From assembly GCA_044372405.1 (NCBI GenBank), contig JBILRW010000015.1, positions 1-28,267 on the forward strand: a stretch of 28,267 nt of DNA, written 5' to 3'. The position numbers and the translations under genes are program-made. Shown piece after piece: positions 23,057-28,267 of this stretch. Under the pieces are notes generated by a model. That model made no database searches. It was not told the origin of the DNA and saw only the letters and a list, made by a program, of their open reading frames with translations. Origin of the DNA: CANGYM01 sp044372405 (lineage in GTDB: Bacteria; Pseudomonadota; Alphaproteobacteria; JAJTHO01; CANGYM01). The number at the start of each line of letters is the position of its first letter. The stretch's first letter is position 1.

Positions 23057-23569
23057 ATGCGTTTTTCCGATTTATCCGATAGCTTAACCACCGACATTCA
23101 GGACCTGCTGAAAAGCAGCGGTTATGTTTTGGTGCGCGCAAAAAAAATGGGGGGGGGGCGTCATCCCACCCTGCAAATTATGATGGACCGCGCCGATGGT
23201 GCACCCATTACGGTGGAGGATTGCGAGGCTGTCAATCGTCTGCTGGATCCCCTGTTTTCTGTTCATGATCCGTGGCCGGAGGCCTATCAGCTGGAAGTGA
23301 GTTCCCCCGGGCTGGACCGCCCCCTGATTCTGCCAGAGGATTTTGTGCGTTTTGTGGGCCAACGGGTTAAGGTGCGCGTCTCCCCCCCGCTGGAGGGTCG
23401 CCGCAAATTTGAAGGCTTGCTGGATTCTGCCACCACGCCCCAGACAATTGTTATTGTTTTGGATGATAAAACCCCGTGGTCTGTGCCCTATGATATCTTG
23501 CAAGAGGCCCGCATCGTCATTACCGATGAAATGATTGCTGAGGAAATGAAAAAGAGGGGGGAGGGATGA
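23057..23569 (+). CDS. rimP: Ribosome maturation factor RimP
   Basis: RimP helps assemble the 30S subunit. From ATG 23057 the product has 170 residues, with the N-terminal RimP domain (GYVLVRAKKMGGGRHPTLQIMMDR, about 22-45), the hallmark YQLEVSSPGLDRPL (about 79-92) and the C-terminal SH3-like barrel (about 95-160). It heads the classical rimP-nusA-infB operon. No Shine-Dalgarno sequence is visible before the ATG; TTG at 23042 is an in-frame alternative. The strong terminator hairpin 20 bases upstream may influence expression of the whole operon. A run of ten G residues lies at about 23149-23158 inside the gene, a possible slippage site, but the frame is intact. Confidence 0.93.
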   Translation: MRFSDLSDSLTTDIQDLLKSSGYVLVRAKKMGGGRHPTLQIMMDRADGAPITVEDCEAVNRLLDPLFSVHDPWPEAYQLEVSSPGLDRPLILPEDFVRFVGQRVKVRVSPPLEGRRKFEGLLDSATTPQTIVIVLDDKTPWSVPYDILQEARIVITDEMIAEEMKKRGEG

Positions 23570-23579
23570 ACACTCTCTG

Positions 23580-23616
23580 CCCCTCTCCCCAGCCGTCTCC
23601 CCATGGGGGAGAGGGG
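23580..23616. repeat. C-rich/G-rich hairpin between rimP and nusA
   Basis: CCCCTCTCCCC (23580-23590) pairs perfectly with GGGGAGAGGGG (23606-23616), loop 15 bases. It sits 11 bp after the rimP stop in a 110-bp spacer and resembles the hairpin at 15755-15773 between petB and petC. It may be a degenerate dispersed repeat or a processing site within the operon. Confidence 0.7.
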
Positions 23617-23679
23617 GCGCCCCTCTCTTTGTCGTTTTGCTTTGATTTTTCGTAACACTTATGATAGCAAAGGTTTCTT

Positions 23680-25200
23680 ATGATGTACCCAACTCCTTCT
23701 GATATTCTGCACATTGCCGAGTCTGTCGCGCGCGAAAAAGAAATTGAGCGCGAACAGGTGCTTGAGGCTTTGGAGCTGGCCATTCAAAAAGCGGGCCGCA
23801 CCAAATACGGGCAAGAGCACGATATTCGCGCCGAAATTGACCGGAAAACAGGTCAGATTACCCTGCGTCGCTATCGCCACGTGGTGGATGTGATTGAATG
23901 TGAGTATTCTCAGCTGACCCCCACCGAAGCGGCCAGGTACAAGCCCGGCGCCGCTGTGGGCGATGTTCTGGTGGATGAATTGCCGCCGCTGGATTTTGGC
24001 CGTATTGCCACCCAAACCGCCAAACAGATTGTTCTGCAAAAGGTGCGTGAGGCCGAGCGTGGTCGTCAATATGATGAATTTAAGGACCGCGTGGGCGAAA
24101 TTGTCACCGGTATTGTGCGCCGCGTTGAATTTGGCAATCTGATTGTGGATCTGGGCCGGGCGGAGGCCATGCTGCGTCGGGATCAGCTGATCCCCCGGGA
24201 AGCCTATCGTCGTGGGGATCGCGTGCGGGCCTATATTATGGACTTGCGGCCAGAGGCGCGGGGCCCTCAGATTATCTTGTCCCGCGTGCACAGTGGCTTT
24301 ATGGCCGCTTTATTCGCCCAGGAAGTGCCGGAAATTTACGAGGGACTGATTCAGATCAAATCCATCGCCCGTGACCCCGGTAGCCGGGCCAAAATGATTG
24401 TGCACACCGATGATCCCACCATTGATCCCATGGGATCGTGCGTCGGGATGCGGGGAAGCCGGGTTCAGGCGGTTGTCAATGAGCTGCACGGTGAAAAAAT
24501 TGACATTATCCCCTGGGATGATGATGTGGCCAAATTGGTGGTTCGGGCCCTGGCCCCTGCCCAGGTGACCAAGGTCATACTGGATGAAGAAAATAACCGG
24601 ATTGAGGCTGTGGTTGTGGATGATCAGTTGAGCCAGGCCATTGGTCGCCGGGGACAAAATGTGCGTTTGGCGTCTCAGCTGCTGGGCGTGGGCATTGATG
24701 TGATGACCGAAAGCGATGAATCCGAAAAACGGTTGAAAGACATGAAAGAAAAATCCGCCCACTTTAAAGAGGCTTTGGACGTGGATGATGTGATTGCCCA
24801 TCTGCTGGTGATTGAGGGCTTTAACAGCGCCGAGGAGATTGCCGATATTGATCCGGCCGAGCTGGAGGCCATCGAAGGCTTTGATACCCACGTGGCGGCG
24901 CAATTAATCGAGCGCGCCCAAATCTGGCAGGACAAAAAACACCAGGCCTTCCTGAAAAAACGCAAAGACATGGGCATTGAAGAAGAGCTGATTACCGTGG
25001 CGGGTTTAACCCCCGATCTGGTGATGGTTCTGGCCGAGCAGGGTATTACCACGCTGGATGGCCTGGCTGATCTAGCCGCGGATGAACTGGTTGATCTTTT
25101 GGGATCCGCCATCATTCGCCAGGCTGAGGCCGAAAACGTGATTATGGCCGCCCGGGCCCATTGGTTTACGGGTGGAGAGACCGCCGCGGGCGCTGCATAG
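23680..25200 (+). CDS. nusA: Transcription termination/antitermination factor NusA
   Basis: NusA binds RNA polymerase and controls pausing, termination and antitermination. The 506-residue protein has the N-terminal polymerase-binding domain (about 1-130), S1 domain (about 135-200, GEIVTGIVRRVEFGNLIVDLG), KH1 and KH2 (about 230-345, with DPMGSCVGMRGSRVQAVVNEL and LSQAIGRRGQNVRLASQLLG), and C-terminal helix-hairpin-helix repeats (about 365-495) like those of other proteobacteria. AAAGG (23669-23673) lies 7 bases before ATG 23680; a second ATG follows at once. It is the second gene of the rimP-nusA-infB cluster. Confidence 0.97.
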   Translation: MMYPTPSDILHIAESVAREKEIEREQVLEALELAIQKAGRTKYGQEHDIRAEIDRKTGQITLRRYRHVVDVIECEYSQLTPTEAARYKPGAAVGDVLVDELPPLDFGRIATQTAKQIVLQKVREAERGRQYDEFKDRVGEIVTGIVRRVEFGNLIVDLGRAEAMLRRDQLIPREAYRRGDRVRAYIMDLRPEARGPQIILSRVHSGFMAALFAQEVPEIYEGLIQIKSIARDPGSRAKMIVHTDDPTIDPMGSCVGMRGSRVQAVVNELHGEKIDIIPWDDDVAKLVVRALAPAQVTKVILDEENNRIEAVVVDDQLSQAIGRRGQNVRLASQLLGVGIDVMTESDESEKRLKDMKEKSAHFKEALDVDDVIAHLLVIEGFNSAEEIADIDPAELEAIEGFDTHVAAQLIERAQIWQDKKHQAFLKKRKDMGIEEELITVAGLTPDLVMVLAEQGITTLDGLADLAADELVDLLGSAIIRQAEAENVIMAARAHWFTGGETAAGAA

Positions 25201-25238
25201 CACACGCGTGACGGGATAGGAAAAGCAATAGGAACCTC

Positions 25239-27899
25239 ATGACTGACGAAAAAAAGCCCGGAACATCAACGCTTCACCTGTCCACGGGGACTTTGCGCAG
25301 TCGTCCTGACGCGGGCGGAGGTTTTTCCCGTGGGGGGGGCATCCTTTCCCGGGGTGTTCCTTCCCCCGCCGTTACCGTGCAAATCAAAAGAAAGCGCCCC
25401 ACCATTGGGATTCCTCAGGAAAAGCCTGATCTTGCCCCGAAGGTTGAAGAAAATCTCTCCACAGAAACGCTGTCTCCGGCACGCAAGCCCGTCTCTGTCC
25501 CGCCCGCTAAGACGGGGTCGACCTTAAGTGAAGAAGAGCGCCGCACCCGCCAACAGGCGCTCAGTCAAAGTCCGGTTTTTGAGGCCCCTGCGGATACCGA
25601 TCTTCGGACGCTCCGTGTGGTCAAGCATACGCGAGAGGAAGAGATTCCTGCATCCTCAGAGACAACGGTCCCTGTTGAGGCCGCCCCCGAGGCTCCCGAG
25701 GTCAAAAAAGAAATGGTGCCTGCCGCTGCCCGGCCCAAGCCAGGGCTTTTTTCGTCAGAGCCCTTGGTCACCTTACGCCGTGTCGTGCGCCCCCTGGAAA
25801 AAGCGGGATTAACCAAAGATGAGCGGGCGGCCTTTGATCGTAAAGCCGCAGGAGGCGCCGCCCCCGCCGCAACCCCCACAGCCACCGCTGTTCGCCGTCC
25901 CGGTGAGGTGGTTGCCAAACCTGGCGAATGGCCGGATAAAGTTGTTGAACGCAAAAGTAAAAAAGAAGATGACGAGGCCGCTGCTGCGTCGGCCAAAACA
26001 GGACTGAATGCCCGTCGTCAACGTAAAATGACCATCACATCGGCCTTAAAAGAGGCCCTGGTGGAAGAGGAAACCAAAACCGCCCCCATTGTGGGTTTAA
26101 AAAAACGGCGCAAGATCACCCGGGGCCCTCAGCCCACCATAGAAAAATTAAAACGGACGGTGGTCATTCCTGAAACCATTGCCGTTCAAGATCTGGCCAA
26201 CCGCATGAGCGAGCGGGCGGTGGATGTGATCAAAATCCTGATGAAAATGGGTATGATGGTCACCGCCGGGCAAACCATTGATGCCGAAACCGCCGAATTG
26301 GTCGTGGGGGAACTGGGCCACACGGCGCTGCGGGTTTCTGAGGATGATGTTGAGCAAAACTTGACCACCGAAATCGGGGAAGCCCTGCCCCGCGCGCCGG
26401 TGGTGACCATTATGGGCCATGTGGATCATGGAAAAACCTCCCTGCTGGATGCCCTGCGTCAAACGGATGTGGTTTCGGGGGAAGCCGGTGGTATTACCCA
26501 GCACATTGGGGCTTATAAAGTTGTGCTTTCCTCCGGTAAATCCATTGTGTTTCTGGATACCCCGGGACACGAAGCCTTTACCGCCATGCGGGCCCGGGGG
26601 GCCCATGTCACCGATGTGGTGGTGCTGGTGGTGGCCGCTGATGACAGCGTCATGCCCCAAACCATTGAGGCCATCTCCCACGCCAAAGCCGCCGGCGTGC
26701 CCATCATTGTGGCCATTAACAAGGTGGATAAACCCGAAGCCCGTCCTGATAAAGTCAGAACAGAGCTCCTTTCCCATGGGATTGTGGTGGAGGATTTGGG
26801 GGGCGATGTTTTATCCATTGAAGTGTCGGCCAAGAAAAAAACAGGGCTGACCGCCCTGGAAGAGGCCATTTTGCTGCAAGCGGAAATTATGGACCTGCGG
26901 GCTCGTCCCACGGGCGCTGCTGAGGGCACGGTTTTAGAGGCCCGCATGGATCAGGGCCTTGGCCCCGTGGCCTCGGTTCTGGTGCAACAAGGCACATTAT
27001 CTGTGGGTGATATTTTTGTCAGCGGCACCCGGTGGGGCCGTGTTCGGGCCCTGATTGACAGTCGCGGCGTTCGTGTGCGTGAGGCGGGTCCCGCCACCCC
27101 CGTTGAGGTCTTGGGATCCCAGGGCGTTCCCGAAGCCGGTGATGATTTCGTGATTGTGGCCGATGAAGCCAAGGCCCGTGAAGTGGCGGAATACCGTGAG
27201 CGCAAACGCAAAACCAAGGTTGTCCAGGCGGGGGAAACCTCCGTTTCTGATATTTTTGCGAAATATCAATCGGATGCCACCATGCGTACCCTGTCCCTGA
27301 TTATTCGGGGCGATGTTCAGGGATCGGTGGAGGCCATCAAAGGCAGCCTGGAAAAAATCATCAGCGATGAAATGAAAGTCAACGTGATTACCACAGGGGT
27401 GGGGGCCATTTCGGAATCCGATGTGACTTTGGCCAAATCTACGGGCGCTTTGATTATCGGCTTTAACGTGCGGGCCAACCCATCGGCCCGGGATCTGGCC
27501 AAAAAAGAAGGCGTGGATATTCGTTATTACTCCATCATCTATGACGTCGTGGATGCCATGCGCGAGGCAGCGTCCAGTCTGCTGTCGCCGGAACAAAAAG
27601 AAACCTTCCTGGGTTACGCTGAAATTCGTCAGGTCTTTGATGTGTCCAAAGTGGGTAAAGTGGCCGGATGTATGGTCACCGAAGGCACCATCAAACGGGG
27701 TTGTGGTGTGCGTTTGCTGCGGGATAATGTGGTCATTCACCAGGGCAGCCTAAAAACCCTGAAACGTCATAAAGACGAAGTCAAAGAGGTTAAAGGCGGC
27801 TATGAGTGCGGTATGGCCTTTGAAAATTACCAAGACATCCGTCCTGGGGACCAGATTGAATGCTTTGAAATTCATGAGGTTAAGAAGGTTTTGGCGTAG
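25239..27899 (+). CDS. infB: Translation initiation factor IF-2
   Basis: IF-2 is the GTPase that places initiator fMet-tRNA on the ribosome. The 886-residue protein has a long low-complexity N-terminus (about 1-300, rich in Pro, Ala and charged residues), an IF2_N domain (about 308-365), and the GTPase: G1 GHVDHGKT (393-400), G2 GITQHIGAY, G3 DTPGHEAF (440-447), G4 NKVD (494-497), G5 SAKKKTG. Domains II, C1 and C2 follow to an intact end (CFEIHEVKKVLA). AGGA is 6 bases before the ATG. The small ylxR gene often found between nusA and infB is absent (38-bp gap). rbfA and truB, its usual followers, are not seen before the window ends. Confidence 0.97.
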   Translation: MTDEKKPGTSTLHLSTGTLRSRPDAGGGFSRGGGILSRGVPSPAVTVQIKRKRPTIGIPQEKPDLAPKVEENLSTETLSPARKPVSVPPAKTGSTLSEEERRTRQQALSQSPVFEAPADTDLRTLRVVKHTREEEIPASSETTVPVEAAPEAPEVKKEMVPAAARPKPGLFSSEPLVTLRRVVRPLEKAGLTKDERAAFDRKAAGGAAPAATPTATAVRRPGEVVAKPGEWPDKVVERKSKKEDDEAAAASAKTGLNARRQRKMTITSALKEALVEEETKTAPIVGLKKRRKITRGPQPTIEKLKRTVVIPETIAVQDLANRMSERAVDVIKILMKMGMMVTAGQTIDAETAELVVGELGHTALRVSEDDVEQNLTTEIGEALPRAPVVTIMGHVDHGKTSLLDALRQTDVVSGEAGGITQHIGAYKVVLSSGKSIVFLDTPGHEAFTAMRARGAHVTDVVVLVVAADDSVMPQTIEAISHAKAAGVPIIVAINKVDKPEARPDKVRTELLSHGIVVEDLGGDVLSIEVSAKKKTGLTALEEAILLQAEIMDLRARPTGAAEGTVLEARMDQGLGPVASVLVQQGTLSVGDIFVSGTRWGRVRALIDSRGVRVREAGPATPVEVLGSQGVPEAGDDFVIVADEAKAREVAEYRERKRKTKVVQAGETSVSDIFAKYQSDATMRTLSLIIRGDVQGSVEAIKGSLEKIISDEMKVNVITTGVGAISESDVTLAKSTGALIIGFNVRANPSARDLAKKEGVDIRYYSIIYDVVDAMREAASSLLSPEQKETFLGYAEIRQVFDVSKVGKVAGCMVTEGTIKRGCGVRLLRDNVVIHQGSLKTLKRHKDEVKEVKGGYECGMAFENYQDIRPGDQIECFEIHEVKKVLA

Positions 27900-28107
27900 T
27901 CGGAGGACGGAGGACTGAAGACGGAAGACGGATCCCCGACTTTCTATCCGTCCTCTGTCCTCTGTCCTCTGTCTTCTGTCCTCCGACTCCCTCTCCAGGA
28001 CGCCGGGCCGCTGCCCAGTCAAAATCAGCGTCCGTATCGCCGTTATTGTCAAATTTCTCCTCCAGAGCTTGGGCGCTCAAGGGAACATCGTGTGTCTTTT
28101 TGGGCAT
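27880..28107 (-). pseudogene. Antitoxin-like small ORF apparently truncated by the heptamer repeat
   Basis: From ATG 28107 the first 38 or so codons (to about 27994) look like real coding sequence: LSAQALEEKFDNNGDTDADF then DWAAARRPG. This resembles the N-terminal region seen in some CopG/BrnA-type antitoxins (acidic EKFD segment followed by DW-x-x-A-x-RP). After that the frame runs into the heptamer palindrome and translates as repetitive QKTEDRGQRTDR, then into antisense of the infB end. The ribbon-helix-helix domain expected after RP is missing. I read it as a remnant whose 3' part was replaced or displaced by the repeat. The family match is by eye and tentative; it could also be an intact small unknown gene of 75 residues. 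Confidence 0.4.
27901..27985. repeat. Palindrome built from tandem heptamers
   Basis: The left arm (27901-27933) reads as four GARGACN heptamers; the right arm (27946-27985), read on the other strand, as five (GAGGACA/GAAGACA type). Both arms begin CGGAGGAC and end ACGGAT, separated by a 12-base loop. It starts directly after the infB stop. It could form a long stem-loop ending the operon, though without a T-run. On the minus strand it is read through by the antitoxin-like frame. Confidence 0.88.
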
Positions 28108-28179
28108 AAGGTTCTTCTTTCGTTATGGGCAAAATCCCCCATGAAAATAACATTTTCTTTTTAAAAAACAATGGATATT

Positions 28180-28267
28180 CCCCCCCCCCCCCCCCCCCCG
28201 GGGGGGGGGGGGGTGGGGGGGGGGGGGGGGGGGGCGCGCCCCGTGCCGGCGGGGGGGGGGGTTTGGG
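28180..28267. other. Poly-C/poly-G run, probable sequencing or assembly artefact
   Basis: Twenty C residues (28180-28199) pass directly into long G runs broken only by a T and a short GC-rich patch, up to the window end. No gene or plausible structure is present. Such runs at a sequence end usually come from low-quality reads. The AT-rich stretch 28108-28179 before it holds only the upstream region of the minus-strand ORF. Confidence 0.85.

Overview
The window is chromosomal DNA of an alphaproteobacterium-like Gram-negative bacterium. The evidence is gene content and protein style: a cytochrome bc1 operon (petA-petB-petC) with a twin-arginine Rieske protein, a rimP-nusA-infB cluster, a pst operon with long alphaproteobacterial-type PstC and PstA, lipid A/KDO genes, an FtsB-like divisome protein and a non-catalytic M16 peptidase. 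hisC, trpC, a sulfate-binding protein and a complete phosphate transporter suggest a metabolically fairly complete cell. I cannot place it below class. The right end runs into long poly-C/poly-G and is probably a contig end of poor quality.

Layout. 1-2478 (+): an Rrf2 regulator with four clustered Cys, an orphan sulfate-binding protein and a PolB-like 3'-5' exonuclease. 2582-3371 (-): a DUF1778/GNAT toxin-antitoxin pair with its own promoter. 3447-6932 (-): an envelope block, ftsB-like gene, DUF374 acyltransferase, waaA and lpxK, which act at or near the lipid A-KDO step and cell division. 7026-7214 (-): tRNA-Arg(TCT) and tRNA-Thr(CGT). 7331-8626 (+): M16-like protein facing rppH, with two strong stem-loops between them. 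8765-13836 (-): murJ, trpC, sdhB, a tiny LptM-like lipoprotein gene, hisC and rppH, with 4-bp ATGA overlaps at murJ/trpC and hisC/rppH. 13851-16559 (+): the bc1 operon. 16581-18519 (+): a dispersed repeat and a hipB-hipA module with a palindromic operator candidate. 18533-22869 (-): pstS-pstC-pstA-pstB. 23005-27899 (+): a terminator-like hairpin, then rimP, nusA and infB. 27901-28107: a heptamer-repeat palindrome cutting into an antitoxin-like ORF.

Most genes are housekeeping. The less ordinary content is small: a 47-residue LptM-like lipoprotein gene between sdhB and hisC; a roughly 175-bp dispersed element present twice (4388-4563 and 16581-16755) whose hairpin shows a compensatory base change; a strong intrinsic terminator pointing into rimP with no visible gene before it; the heptamer palindrome after infB; and two toxin-antitoxin modules lying beside repeats. 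No CRISPR array, integrase, transposase or biosynthetic cluster was seen. The window does not show a clear novel multi-gene system.
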